The notes under the pieces are model-generated. The model was not told where the DNA came from and did no database searches. It saw nothing but the letters and a program-made list of their open reading frames with translations. Positions 1 through 12,692 of a DNA stretch of 64,000 nucleotides are shown in pieces. Within the stretch, counting starts at the first letter, position 1. The number at the start of each line of letters is the position of its first letter. The stretch is from Tillandsia leiboldiana (lineage: Eukaryota > Streptophyta > Magnoliopsida > Poales > Bromeliaceae): positions 46,162,745 to 46,226,744 of the forward strand of contig CM055066.1 of the NCBI GenBank assembly GCA_029204045.2, read 5' to 3'. The position numbers were made by a program, and so were the translations under genes.

Positions 1-3000
1 TTTTCGATCTGACAGTCGGATCTTCCAGAAATCAGAAATCAAAAACAGGCCCCGCGACTTAAGTGTGAATAGTAACTCGCGATTTTCGACCCTTCGCGAG
101 TGACAGTTGGCCGAACCACTGTCTAAAACCCTGACATAGGGGTATGAGTAGTGGATCCTAACTAATTTTGACGTTCTGAGCACAATGGCACTGACGGTTT
201 TCGTGTTTGGCGATCCGGGTGCATCGAAGTGCGTGCGTCGGATTACGACACATTGAGCTAAATGGCCCGAGAATTCATTTGTGCACCAAATTGAGCAAAT
301 GAACAGCCTATCTTGAAGCTCTCGACGAGCCGGACGTCGTGGCGAAGTCCATTTCGCATTTCGTCGAGTAAATTTTCTCGAAATACGTGAAAAGTGCCGA
401 ATTATCGCTTTTTCTTCAAGCATCTTGGGTATCCTTGGGCCAAAGCTCTTGGGATCTTGTTGGTTGGGCCTCTGCCAACCTAAGAAGCCCACGAAGTGTG
501 CTGGGCAGAGCCAGGAGGCTGGGGTTGTGTGTGAACCGGTTTGAGGATAACATGCAAAGGAATCTTGCATTAATGAGGAGTTGGCTTTTGGGCTTCCTCG
601 TGGGAGGTTACACGAGGAAGGCTCTTGGGATTTCTAACTCCCAAGAGTAATCCTCATAAGCCCAGAGTGTGGGGGTGGCCGAGGGTCATAATTCCCTTAA
701 TAAGAAACTTGGGGGAAGAGAGAGAGAGGGAAAGGTTGGGACCAAACCCTTACCAGAGTTGAGTGAAGTGTTCTTGTGAATTCCTGGGCATCTCTGGAGC
801 ATTGCTGGAGTTGCCCGAGGCCGCGCGTGAAGAAGAACCCGAAACCGGCTTCATCCTCCTTCACCAACTCCGGCCAAGGTGAGAGCATCCTAACCACTGG
901 TTCCTAGCACCCGAGACCCTTAGCAGTAGATTTCCCATGTCCGAGGGATGCTACATGCATTAGGCCGAGCCCCCATGCAAAGCGTATGGCCGGCGGGAGC
1001 AAGATATGGCCGGAAACCTAAAGAAGCTCCGCCGCGGCTGTTCTTTGCAACCAATAGACCAAAATAGGTCAAATTTGGTAGACATGGACTGTAGAATCCA
1101 TAGAATATTTCTGCAAAGTTTGGGTGAATATGGTTGAGTATTTTGGGAGAAAATTGATGCCCTAGCTTTTCGGGTTTCTTGCACTTCGGCCGAGCTTGTT
1201 GCTCCGGCGCCGGCAGGCCACTACGCCGCCGGCCACTTGCCCAGACTTCTTCCTGGGAGTGTGAGGAGTGCTCCCATGCATTTGCATGCGGCCCATGCAG
1301 CTTGGAGTTGGCGCGGCCAAGATTGAACCGAAATGGGTTCCACTCGCGGCCGCCGGCGCTCCGGCCATCTCCGGCCGGGGAGGGTTGGTCGGGAAGCTTC
1401 CTACGACTCTCCTGAGCATTCCCATCCAAATTGGAAGTCTCCAAAATGCCCCATTAAAAATCCGCCATTAACGGTGGGAAGCTCCAAACCGAGCTTGCTC
1501 CGCCACCTTCTCCGCCGCATCCTCGCCGCCGGGATTTGGTCTAGAAGTTTTAGTAGTGATGAAGGGCACCTAATATTGCAGTTGTTGAGGCCCAGAGACC
1601 AGAGATGGAAAAATCTCCATTTCGGGTCCATGGTGGTTGTCTTCTTCATCATCTTCATCTTGCCTGCGGCCAAACCATGGGTGCAAGTTTGAAACCAAGT
1701 TGATGGAAATGCTCCTGCAACCTAGTAGATTAATTCTATCCAAGTTAGAGTGCTTTTGGTGTTGTGGTTGCAGAGAACTAACTCGGGATCTTGTATGTGA
1801 TGTGTTGTGGGAGAAGCGCACACCAAGTGTTTGTAAAAATGCCTCAGAGAAGAAAGAGTGGGAATTAGCTCTCTAGTTGTATATCAAAGTTACTCAGGAA
1901 GGTCCCCTGAGCTTGATGCTCACTTCAGATCAACTTGGATCTGTGTGGACAAGTGTATGGTGCATTGTGAGTGTGTGTGAGAGCAAGAATGTGGTTCTGG
2001 TTGAACCAGCAGGAATGGGCTGCCAAGATGGTGAGCCCCAGTGTCCTTACAATATTTAAAGGCATGTTTATATACAAAGTTTTGATGAATGAGGTACAGA
2101 TGCAAAGTTAAGTCATAATCAAGCCTTAATGTAATAATTCCTTAAAAACTGTAGTAGGGGCTGTTTGAAAAGTTGTAACGGTGTACTTCTGGCTATTTTG
2201 GGGTCACTGAACGCGATGCTCGCGTTTGTTTTGAGTTTTGGTGAGCCGATGAAACAAAAATGCGTTTCGGCTAGGTTAGAGAAGTAAATTATGGCCCGAA
2301 GTTTGCCCCGGGCATCGTGCTGCCACAAATGGGTGAGCACGGCGTTCAGCAAGTCGAATGTCATCTACTGGAGGTGACGGCTCGTAAAAATGATTCTCCG
2401 TTTAAGAGAACGAGCCAAAACAGTGTGTATTTAGTGTATAAAATGCATTCCGAGTAAACCTGGGGGCCTGGCTGTAATTGTAGCAGTGTGGAAAAGCTAG
2501 CTGAAGGTTCTAAAGTGGTTTTGACCTTTCAGTGGGGTTCCTGGAGTTCCTGTTAAGCTAAATATGCTTAATGTTGCGCAAATCGACGAAACGGTCGATT
2601 CGCGCTTATGCACTTTGAGGATTTGGTAGATCCTGAGTAGTTACCTGGCATTATTGTAGGCCCCAGTCGTCAGGAGCCAGCCGTGATCCGTCTTGTGGTT
2701 ATCGTGACCGTCTACCTTCTGGTGGAGTCGTTGTTCCTCCTATAAACAGGTGGGTTATCTTCGGTCCGCGTTTTATCAGGTCGGCCCTATTGGGTGCCGT
2801 GGTAGGTTGGACTCCTGTTCTTGGTGTAACCCTGAACCTATGCTTTAGCCTTATTATATGCTTTCATTCCAGCATTCAGTTATTTCAGCTATATTGCCTG
2901 ATTATACATATGAGCCTTTCGTGATACTCTATTCTTCACTGCATGTTTAGAATAGGAGTTCTAGTCTCAGTACTTGGCATGAATTTCATCAGTATCGATA

Positions 3001-4438
3001 TCCTAGTGGGGATTTCCTCGGCTTCTCGCCGTCTGTCCGGTCTACCGATCGTGGACTGAGATTTAGCAGTATGATTGCTATTGAGTTTATACCTGTTCTT
3101 ATTACATGCTTATATTCTAGCAGTTGCTTGTTTACCATATTGAGATATATCATGCTTACATTCCAGCAGTTGCTTGTCATATCGTTCTTACATTCCAGCA
3201 GTTGCTTGTCATATCGTGCTTACATTCCAGCAGTTACTTGTGTATCATGTGGAGTTATATTATGATTTCTTCAGCAGTTGTTATGCATTTCCTGGACACA
3301 TGCCATGCTTGATTGGTCACTAGCATAGTTCTATACCTGTCTCTATTCTTCACTGCATATTTAGAATAGGAGATACTACTTCAGCATGTGGCATGTTATA
3401 CTAGTATCCCAGTGGGGATTTTCCTCGGCTTCTTGCCGTCTATGTGGTCAGTGGACCATGGTTTGAGCATCAGCATTATGATCGCCGTCGAGCCAAGCTT
3501 TTCATCACGCACACCGACGGTTTGGCCACCGTGTGGGTGTTCTTTACCGGTAGAGAGGTCTGATCGACCCGTGAGCCTAGTGGGGTTATGATAGCTTGAT
3601 TGTGTGACCAAAAGTGGTTTAGCCTGAGGTCATATGCTCCATGGCAAGTTTAGCCTGAGGCCCTTGTGGCCAACAGTGGCATTCGATTGGGTATATTTGT
3701 GGTGACACCTTTGACGCATGATCTTTGTTATTTCCTGCTTGTTAAATTATCAGTTATATCATGATCATTTATTGCTCGCCAGATTATCAGTGATAGTATG
3801 ACTATTTCCTGTTTGTCAGCTATAACATATTCATTCCTACTTGTCAGATTATCAGTTATAGCATGATCAGCTTTATATATGATTACACTGCTCTGTTGAT
3901 TAATCTATGATTAATGGTACATGTTTGAATTATACCTTTCAGTTGCAGTATATCCTACTTTTGCTATCCGCTTATTATTGTATCCAGTAGGTACGGCTTG
4001 CTATTTCCCGGCCCGTCGTGCCCACTGGGATACACTCCGGTGTGTCTCACACCCTCGGGTGACTGTTTTTCAGGTCCTTCGGGTGGGGGGACTTTTGGAC
4101 GCTCTGTGTGAGGACGTGAGATAGACTGACCCTGGTAGGATGTACCCCTTTTGGTTTTAGTAAAACTTATAACTGATATTTCCATTTTGAGAAACTGGAT
4201 TGTAATAACTCTGGAACCTTGTGGATGTAATAGAGTAGAACTTAATTAGTATATCTATCTTGTATCTACTCTGATTGACTGTATCTGTTAGCCGAGCACA
4301 TATAGGGAAGACTCTGTTGGAGATACAGAGACTTTTCTATATGTGTGGCGGTCTGTTCACGCCTTGGAGAAAATAAGTTTAAACTCTGATTTAAAAAAAA
4401 AAAAATTTAGACCCACTTTCGAATCTCGGGGCGTGACA
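1..4438 (+). mobile_element. Long Ty3/Gypsy-type LTR, 5' end outside the window
   Basis: The stretch ends in GGGGCGTGACA at 4438, the same 3' terminus as the other Gypsy LTRs here. About 1700-4438 matches the reverse complement of 54167-56945, which shows it is a repeat family. No primer-binding site follows 4438 (Copia sequence does), so this is a solo LTR or the 3' LTR of an element lying to the left. A CTTAATAAG box near 698 followed by a GA-rich run could be the promoter and start of R. The open frames across it (for example 920-1444 minus) have no recognisable domain and I do not call them genes. Length would be at least 4.4 kb, long for an LTR, so the left part may be a different repeat. 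Confidence 0.7.
3155..3250. repeat. Three tandem 32-bp units inside the left LTR
   Basis: The motif CTTACATTCCAGCAGTTGCT begins at 3155, 3187 and 3219, exactly 32 bp apart. The third copy is diverged (TTACTTG). A related partial motif precedes it near 3112. Confidence 0.85.
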
Positions 4439-5294
4439 ACTTTAAACAAAAATCATCGTTTCATACAACAAGAATTAGATTATGCCAAATCTATCAATAA
4501 TATCCAAAAATGAAACGAGAATTTACAAAAATTAAATCCCTTAAAGTTGAACACCTTCAATTACATCTAACTTGATCTTATGAGTAATGCCTTTATCAAA
4601 TCATCAATTCAGTAAAGAAAATGAAATACAAAGATCAATAGATGTTTGAAATCCCAAATATGGTAGATAATTTATCTAGACAATCTGTTGAAGATAGTGG
4701 CTCTTTGAGCATCTTTCTTTAAAAACCCACCTTATACCAACCTTGAAATTTGACAGAGTCAAGTATTTCAACATGCATTTTACTTAATCAAAAATTGGAC
4801 AACCATGCTTGGTATACATGTGGTAGCTGCACACAATACTCGGACGACCGAGGTGGTAGCTCTTTCCTCCATGTGGTGGTAGTTTTCACACTCCTCATGG
4901 GATGTAACTCTTTCCACATCTTTTGAGCATTTTACATATCTTTGACTCCCCCTCAATTGGCTATCAATTATTTAAGATATAAAGTATTCAACCAAAAATT
5001 GATCTCGATTTCATACTCGACTAAGCAGTCAAATAAGATAATGACTATACCAAGAGATCATTGAGAGAGAAATTGACTTTGATCACTCAGAAGATGATTT
5101 AATTAACATAAATGATCATTGCAACAGTGAAATATTATGATGGCAAAAGCATAATAAATTTCTAAATGTGCGAAAAGATCCAATTAAAGTCAATTATGAT
5201 CTATGCTCAATTAATGTCCTATGTACAAACATAGATAATGAACAAAACAAAACAAAAACAAAACCTATCCTAAGCAAAGGTTTCAAAAAGAAGT
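4439..5294 (-). other. 3' noncoding region of the outer Copia element
   Basis: No coding signal. About 4680-4930 is clearly similar to 12010-12270 in the inner Copia element. Both have the TTTGAGCATCTTTC block, the CGGACGACCG block and GATGTAACTCTTTCCACATC. The shared block in both elements, downstream of the last ORF, suggests a conserved 3' untranslated region. Confidence 0.7.
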
Positions 5295-7919
5295 TTATTT
5301 CAAGGAAAGCATTCCAATTGCTTTTCGCAAATGAATAAAATGTTTTTGATCCAAAGGTTTTGTTAGAATGTCAGCTAATTGATCCTCAGTTGAAATATAT
5401 GAAAGTTGAAGAGTATTTGATTCAACTAGCTCTCTAAGAAAATGATATCTAAGTTCAATATGTTTTGTTCTAGAGTGCAACACAGGGTTTTTAGAAATGT
5501 TAATTGCACTTGTGTTGTCACAAAGAATTGTTACCGAAGATGCTGAAATCCGGAAGTCGCTCAACACACTTTTCATCCAAATGAGTTGGGTTGAACAACT
5601 ACCCGCTGAAATGTATTCCGCTTCGGCAGTCGAGAGTGCTATGCAATTCTGCTTTTTACTGTGCCATGCAACAAGGCAATGACCAAGATAGAAGCATGCA
5701 CCACTCGTGCTTTTCCGATCATCCACTGATCCTGCCCAATCGGCATCTGAGTATCCAACAATATCCAAACTAGTTCCCATAGGATACCAAATTCCGAAAT
5801 TAATTGATCCTTTGATGTACCGGATGATCCTTTTCACCACTTTCAGGTGAACCTCCTTTGGTGCTGATTGATATCTCGCACAAATCCCAACACTAAAGGA
5901 TATATCCGGGCGACTAGCCGTGAGGTAAAGTAGACTTCCAATCATACTTCGATACAGTTTCTCGTCAACATTCTCACTTTGTGATTCACTTCCAAGTCCC
6001 TTGTGGCTAGTTCCCATTGGAGTCGGAAAATCCTTCGAATTTTCTAAGTCATACTTTTTAACCAACTCCATTGCATACTTGGATTGACTCAAGTGAATAC
6101 CTTCATCATATTGTTTAATTTGCAATCCAAGGAAATAAGTCAATTCGCCCATCATGGACATCTCAAATTCGCTTTCCATGGTCTCCGCGAATTTAGAAGC
6201 ATCATTATCTCTTGTTGCGCCAAATACAATGTCATCGACATAGATTTGTGCTACAATGAAATTGCTTTGATAATGCTTCACAAAGAGAGTCCTGTCAGCT
6301 CCCCCTCGAGTATAGCCCTTCTCCAAAAGGTGCTTTGTCAGTCTTTCGTACCATGCTCGCGGTGCTTGTTTCAGACCGTAAAGAGCCTTTTTCAAACGAA
6401 AAACATGGTTAGGTTGTTTATGGTCTACAAAACCTTTCGGTTGAGCCACATAAACTTCCTCATTTAAAAACCCATTTAGAAACGCGCTCTTAACGTCCAT
6501 TTGAAATAATTTGATTTTAAAATGACAAGCAATAGCAAATAGTATACGAATGGACTCGAGTCTAGCTACAGGGGCGAATGTTTCATCAAATTCTATACCT
6601 TCTACTTGAGAGTAGCCTTGAGCAACTAATCGTGCCTTGTTCCTGATGATAGTACCATCCTCATTTTTCTTGTTCTTGAAAATCCATTTGGTACCTATCA
6701 CATTATGTTGCTTTGGAGGCTTCGATAATTCCCAGACTTTGTTTCGCTCAAATTGATGGAACTCTTCCTGCATTGCTTTAATCCAGTAGTCATCCTGAAG
6801 AGCTTCATCTATGTTCTTTGGTTCGATTAAAGATACGTAGCAAGCGAATCCACAAACCAACTGCCTCCGAGTTCTAACTCCTTCTTGTGGATCTCCAATA
6901 ATATTCGATTCCGGATGATCCTCGAATCCACAAACCAACTGCCTCCGAGTTCTAACTCCTTCTTGTGGATCTCCAATAATATTCGATTCCGGATGATCCT
7001 TGGAGATTCGTAGCGTTTGTTGAAACGGAGTACTCGGAGGTATATGAGATGATTCCTGCACATCAGATAAACTTGAAGAACCATTAGATGCATCATTAAT
7101 ATTGGAAGTATTATTATGAGAAGATGCAATGGCAGGTGAATCATCATCTAGAGAGATATCGAGGGTAGATTTTCCAGATCCAAAGTGAAAAGCTTCATCT
7201 ACTTTAACATTTATAGATTCTACGATCGTCTTAGATTCCAAGTTAAATACTCGATATGCTCTACCGTTTGTAGAATACCCCAAGAATATCCCTTCGTCAC
7301 TTCGAGAGTCAAACTTTCCAAGATTTTCACGGTCACGTAAAATGTAACACCGACTCCCGAAGATGCGAAAATATTTGATGTTGGGTTTTCTACCACACCA
7401 TAGTTCATATGGTGTATTTAATGTTCCCGGGCGCAAATAAACTCGATTAGTTACATAGATTGCAGTGTTCACAGCTTCAGCCCAAAAATGTAGCGGTAAA
7501 TTCCGGCTGTGAAGCATAACACGTGCCATCTCTTGAACAACCCTGTTTTTGCGCTCGACAACACCATTCTGTTGAGGTGTATAGGGTGCAGAGAATTCAT
7601 GCTTAATACCGTTTGAAGTGCAAAAGTCAATGAATTTAGAGTTAACGAATTCTCCACCTCTATCACTTCTAACACGAATGATCTTTTCAATCTTTTCAAT
7701 CATAATACGAAGGCAAATCTCGTGAAAAGAATCAAAAGTATCAGCTTTCTCTTTTAAAAATGCTACCCAAGAATACCGAGAGAAATCATCAATCATCAAG
7801 AAAATATACCATTTACCTCCCAAAGATGGTTGACGAGTTGGCCAAAAGAAAGAAAAATAGTCTACATAAACTACACAACATTTAATCGTGGAACGATTAA
7901 AGACAAGGAAGGATTTCAC
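5295..7919 (-). pseudogene. Copia pol: integrase core, reverse transcriptase, RNase H
   Basis: An 874-codon open frame. Near the N-terminus is the integrase catalytic core (SLGGKWYIFLMIDDFSRYSW, then VRSDRGGEFVNSKF and TPQQNGVVERKNR, giving the D, D and E positions). Reverse transcriptase follows, with FQMDVKSAFLNG and the active-site IYVDDIVFG. RNase H has YSDADWAGSVDDRKST, and the frame ends in HLRKAIGMLSLK. The integrase zinc-binding HHCC segment and the aspartic protease (normally DTG or DSG) are absent: gag sequence runs almost directly into the integrase core. The frame has no stop and carries an in-frame 78-bp duplication, but without protease the element should not be autonomous. The annotated ATG is only the first Met of the open frame and may not be used. 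Confidence 0.93.
6845..7000. repeat. Perfect 78-bp tandem duplication inside pol
   Basis: Units 6845-6922 and 6923-7000 read the same by eye. Each encodes 26 residues containing DHPESNIIGDPQEGVRTRRQ, so the frame is kept. It lies in the linker between integrase and reverse transcriptase. The identity of the copies suggests a recent duplication or a local assembly artefact. Confidence 0.95.
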
Positions 7920-9686
7920 CTCTGCATACCCAAACCTTTTGAGTTTTGGAGTATGTTGGCAATGGTAGAGAAATTTTCCTTGATGAAGACGTTTTGTATG
8001 ATTGATCTTTTTCTTTTGTCATCATCTTGTTTGGAGTACTACCAACGTTCTTTTCTTTTGAAGAGTCCTTCTTTGAATTCCGGGGAGTGAACTTATTGGT
8101 AGCAGTTGCAAGATGTGGTTGATTTGATCTTTGAGCTCCAATCTTGCAATTTCTTTCAATGTGCCCTGCAAAATTACAACGAAAACATACCTTTGTGCTA
8201 GACGATTCCGAAGAGGATGAAGTAGGCTTGTTGTCGTTGGTTGTCGTGAATTCCGGTGTCGGAGGAGGAGATACCGACTGAGGCACAAAGACTGTCCCAA
8301 CCGAACTAAAATTGTCTTCAGTTCGATTGTATCCGAGGCCGAACTTGTTTGTTTGACCAAGACCAAGAAGTTTATCCAACTTACTCCTTCCAGAAGAAAA
8401 TTACTGTAAGTCATCCTTGAGTTGGAAAATGGTCTCTGTCATTTCCAATTTTTCCCGTCGGGCCTCGCCGTAGAGCTTCAAGAAGTAGTTCGCTTTGTTC
8501 ACCATATCTATATAATTCTTCTCGAGTTGCTCATTGGACTCTTGAAGGGAAACATTTGCTTTTATCAGATTATCCCTTTCCACTTCAAGAATCGCTTCAA
8601 GTCATCCTTGAGTTGGAAAATGGTCTTTGTCATTTCCAGGTTATCCTGTCGAGCCTCGTTGTAGAGCTTTGAGAAGTGATCCGCTTTATCCACCAGTTTT
8701 GTATGTTCCTTCTCAAAAAGCTCATTGGACTCTTGAAGGGAAACATTTACTTTTATCAGATTTTCCATTTCCACTTCAAGAGCGTTTGAGAGAGAAGTTG
8801 CTCTTTTTGCTTCTTCTTCGAGATCATGCACTCTCCCTCTCAAACTCTTGTTTTGCTTAGCCACTTTCTTTGAATCCCTCAAAAGTCTGTGGTAGGCTAA
8901 AGCAAAATCTTCACCTTCCGAATCATCCGATTCGTTGTCCGTTGCATTCTTTTCAACAGTGGAGTTGGACAATGACTCGGATGTACTTGCCATTAAGCAC
9001 ATGAAGGGTGAAGATATGGACGCGTGGAATGCCGTGGAGCTCTTTTCTTCATCACTTGAAGACGACTCATTTGACGTTGAGTTGTCATCCCAAGTGACGA
9101 CTTGCATCGCCTTCTTCTTTGCCGGATACTTGTTGGGACACTCCGTTGCAATGTGGCCGTAGCCTCGACATTTGAAGCATTGTAGTTGTCCCTCTGAACT
9201 TTTCTTATCATTTGAGAAGTTCTCTTGCTTTCTTGACTTGTAACTTGAAGTACCCTTGCCTTTGTTTGACTTTCCGAAGGATGGAGATTTACTTGAATTA
9301 CCCCTTCGAAAGTTGCGGCGAAACTTCCTTGTCAAGAGAGCGAGCTGCTTCTCAAATTCCTCCATAGAAAGGTTCTCGTCATCGTCTGAGGAGGATGTAT
9401 CCGCGTCTTCTTCCTTAGTTGTTTTCAACGCATAACCTGAAGACTTAGAAGAGGATGCTTTTCCAGAAGAATTGTTAGTAGTAAATGTCATTTCATATGT
9501 TTGTAATGAACCAACTAATTCTTCTACACGCATTTCGTCCGGGTGTTTAATAGTTTCAATGGCTGTAACCTTTGGGCGAAATCGTTCAGGAATAGTTCTT
9601 AAGATCTTTCTTACAACCTTAAATTCTGGAATCTTCTCTCCCAGGTTAGCACATGAGTTTACGATGTCTTGCAATCGTGTATAGTA
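7897..9686 (-). pseudogene. Outer Copia gag, 3' four-fifths, frameshifted
   Basis: Continues the gag begun at 16512. It starts with YYTRLQDIVNSCANLGEK, followed by the UBN2-type gag core (KILRTIPERFRPKVTAIETI), a serine-rich acidic stretch, a CCHC knuckle (CFKCRGYGHIATEC), a coiled coil, and in another frame a second knuckle (CFRCNFAGHIERNC) and the terminal WVCRGEILPCL. The main frame stops at 8565. A second copy of the coiled-coil segment (8401-8583) and the last part (7897-8379) are in a different frame, because a 191-bp duplication is not a multiple of three. A stop also separates these two parts near 8399-8401. Not functional as it stands. Confidence 0.88.
8408..8789. repeat. Diverged 191-bp tandem duplication in the gag coiled coil
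   Basis: AAGTCATCCTTGAGTTGGAA begins at 8408 and again at 8599. Both copies encode a segment with NVSLQESNE and TIFQLKDDL, with many substitutions between them. The 191-bp period shifts the reading frame. Confidence 0.85.
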
Positions 9687-9870
9687 TGTAGGTTTTTATA
9701 GGATCCACAAGGATCTAAATAGGTACTATCAAACAACTAGAGGGGGGGTGAATTGGTGTAATACTTATAAGACCAAATCTCAGTGCAAAATAAAAACCAA
9801 TGCGGAAAATAAAAATAGCACACCGAGATTTACGTGGAAACTCCAATCCAGGAGAAAAACCACGGGACCA

Positions 9871-10090
9871 ACACGCAATAACAATCCACTAAGAATAGAA
9901 GAATAACAAGGTGATTACCGACTCCACGGACTCAACCCCTCCTTCAGCTTCTTCGGACCTTGCGCTGACCGGTTGGATGTCCACGCAATAACAATCCACT
10001 AAGAAAAGAAGAATAACAAGGTGATTACCGTCTCCACGGATTTAACCCCTCCTTCAATTTCTTCGGACCTCGCGCTCCACCGTTTGCACG
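9871..10090. repeat. 110-bp imperfect tandem duplication in the LTR leader
   Basis: CACGCAATAACAATCCACTA recurs 110 bp apart (units near 9871 and 9981). The same pair occurs in the 5' LTR at about 14873-15092. Confidence 0.85.
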
Positions 10091-10101
10091 TCCACTGCAC
10101 A

Positions 10102-10204
10102 CGTTCGAATCCACGAACGCCACTCGAATCCACGAGCACACGTTTCGAATCCACGAAACGCCTATAGCACACCGAATCCACGATGCCACGTCGAATCCAC
10201 GACG
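10102..10204 (-). other. Array of five covarying mini-hairpins, 3' LTR copy
   Basis: Same array as at 15104-15206. The stems flanking AATCCA are at 10102-10119, 10123-10136, 10141-10160, 10173-10182 (only two pairs) and 10189-10204. Confidence 0.8.
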
Positions 10205-10530
10205 CAAACTCAGTCGATAAGAATATTGACTTCGATGGTGATCCTTTGCTTAGATTCTCATTGAGGAATCGTAGAAGAAATCTCTAAGCAAAGATTAGAT
10301 CAATTCGACGAAAGATATGTTCTTGAAAGAACCGTCGAATTGACCTAAGAGAGGCTAAAAAGAAGAACGATAAGAACCTAGCCTCTAAGGTTGCTCTCAA
10401 GTGTTTTATAAATTAATCGGTAGAGAACCCACGTTTTTTGAGAAACCCTAAACGTCTATTTATAGTTTAGAAACCTTTGGAAAGAGATAAGAATCAAAAA
10501 CATACCTTATCTGAAAATTTTCAGGACGGC

Positions 10531-10753
10531 GATCCGGATCGGATTTACTGCGATCCGGATCGTCGTACCGAGATTGACGATTCCAGAAAACCAAGGGTTC
10601 GGGATCCGGATTGCAAGGTCTGATCCGGATCGTTCATGCAATTCAGCAAAGTCCCATGTTCGGGATCCGGATCGGAATGGCCTAGGATCCGGATTGAAAT
10701 TGCCAATGAACAAGTACCCTTCGGGATCCGGATTGCAAGGTCTGATCCGGATC
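10531..10753 (-). promoter_or_regulatory. Eight-site GATCCGGAT array, 3' LTR copy
   Basis: The same eight sites as at 15533-15755 in the 5' LTR, shifted by 5002 bp, upstream (minus strand) of the TATA box at 10456-10464. Confidence 0.8.
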
Positions 10754-11082
10754 CTGAACATGTCCCATGTCCAGTTTTTGATTTTTATGCAATTAAAAGA
10801 TCATCCAAGTGTTTCTACACTATAAGAAAGTATTCGGATCACCACAATTATTTAGTTAAACATACCTGATCCTCTTGAATACTTTCTTCTTGAGATTGAT
10901 GTAACTGATCCACAATTCTTCAACTTCAATCTTCAAGACTCAAGACACTGAGTGTCAACTTGAGCTCTTGTTGAATCTTCTCTAAGTCTTTGATTGCTGA
11001 TTGACAATTTGATCCCTTTAAGACTCCGACTCAACTCACTGACATGACTCACGAAATATGCCAACATCAAAATGCCGTAACA

Positions 11083-12692
11083 ATCTCCCCCTTTGGCAAT
11101 TTCGTGACAAAACCCAAAAATACATAAAAGCGCTCAAGTCACTCATCTTAAACCAAAAAGTCGAAATTCAATGTTATCACCAAAACATTGATTTTCTTTG
11201 CGTGAAAGATCCAATAAATACAAAATTACATTTGAACCAAACAATCCTAGAACATACTCTATGACTTAGGACTTGGAGTCTTAAAGTGATGTAATTCCTG
11301 CAAAACAAAACTCCAAACAAAATCAAACATTAGTCGTTAGAAATTAGAATCCTACATTTGATTCGTCCTTTTGGTTCTTTTGTTTTTCGGCTTTTTCAGT
11401 CCTTTCTTTATCTCCCCCTATCATGAGCATCTCTAACATGTTCTCCATGTTCTCCATGTTCTCCCTGTTATGAGCATCTCTGTTCTCCCCCTTTGTGATA
11501 CGATCATTAATTTCTGTTCTCCCCCTTTTTGTCACAAATTGTCAAACAGTGAACATACTAGACAAAAGGAAATCACTAACAACATTAGTTCATAGAGAAA
11601 GAGAGACAAAAGCTCAGTTCTGGTATACAACAAAAATGCAGATTGCGTACCTGTACCAAAAAGCAAAAATCAGATAATTTTTTGAAACAAATCCAGATTT
11701 TGGAATCTTTTCAAATACCGATTTGTATTCCATCAAGAAATCAATTTAAGTGCTTTAAACAATGAATTCACACAGATGCCATTCAAACCAATTAATTTCA
11801 CGAAATTAAAAAGATTTACTCCAAAATCATGAAAAACAAAGATAAAATATTATAAATAGTTTTTCATGTTATATTCATCAAACACAAGTCATCAAAAATA
11901 ATCTTGAGATCCAAACTCTATCAAGATGTAACAGATTTACAAAGATGACTTACGGAGATTTCCAAATGACATCAATTCTGAATTCTACCCTTTCAAATTT
12001 GAGATAAGCACTAAAATACCTAAGGGTGGTTCTTTGAGCATCTTTCAACTATCCCACCTTATACCAACCAGGAGATTGTTCAAAATAAGAGCTTTAAATT
12101 TAAATCTCCGAATGCTTCAACTAAACAAAATTTCATAAATATTTTTCAAGCATCCATAACATGTGGTAGCTTCACACACAAACCGGACGACCGGGGTGGC
12201 AGCTCTTTCCAACATGTGGTGGTAGTTTTCACACTCCTTTCGGATGTAACTCTTTCCACATCTTTTATAATTCATTTATTTACCCTTGTAAGAATGCAAT
12301 CTCTTACGTGAAAGAATTAAATTCCAAATTTTAGTCTATCAGTTGTCTCACATTTATCACAATGAAATCACACAACCGAGATAGATTAAGCATCTAAAGA
12401 TCACACATGATTTCTAAAATTTGATGCTTATAATATCAAAAACTCCTATAATGAAGTATCTTCAAGATTATGATTATGGAGTAAATTTGATAATTTAAAT
12501 AAAATTAAATTGGAGTGATTGAAAGTGGAAAACCCTTTTTATTCAATGCACTTGTTCGTTAAAATCCTTTCATTTTTTTTTAAAAAAAAAAACAAAACAT
12601 AAAAACAAAAAGCATTGAAAACATGTAATGCAGAGATTCAGAAAAATATGAAAGGAAAACCAATCAAAGCATTACATACAGTCATAAGCTAT
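11083..12692 (-). other. 3' noncoding region and polypurine tract of the gag-only element
   Basis: About 1.6 kb without a recognisable gene. The polypurine tract touches the 3' LTR (plus-strand ATCTCCCCCTTTGG at 11083). 12010-12270 resembles the outer Copia 3' region at 4680-4930. Several CCCCCTTTTTG or CTCCCCC runs near 11410-11530 could be extra, internal purine tracts on the minus strand. Confidence 0.75.

Larger units (their letters stand above)
9687..11082 (-). repeat. 3' LTR of the gag-only Copia element
   Basis: Begins TGTAGGTTTTTATAGG and ends GCCGTAACA. On the minus strand it has the same landmarks as the 5' LTR, offset by exactly 5002 bp: eight GATCCGGAT sites at 10531-10753, a TATA box at 10456-10464 and five hairpins at 10102-10204. 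A 110-bp tandem duplication lies at 9871-9980 and 9981-10090. Confidence 0.97.

Noticed and set aside
920..1444. 174-aa minus-strand frame in the left LTR
   Set aside because: Overlaps several other frames in an LTR and shows no domain or neighbours supporting a gene.
9999..10181. Frames encoding WIR/VDS/GFE repeats over the hairpin array
   Set aside because: They only reflect translation of the repeated GGATTCG core; each frame is short and the array has a changing period.
10102..10204. CRISPR-like array of AATCCACGA repeats
   Set aside because: Repeat units are 10-20 bp with covarying flanks and no constant spacers, in a plant LTR. A CRISPR array is not expected and the structure does not fit.
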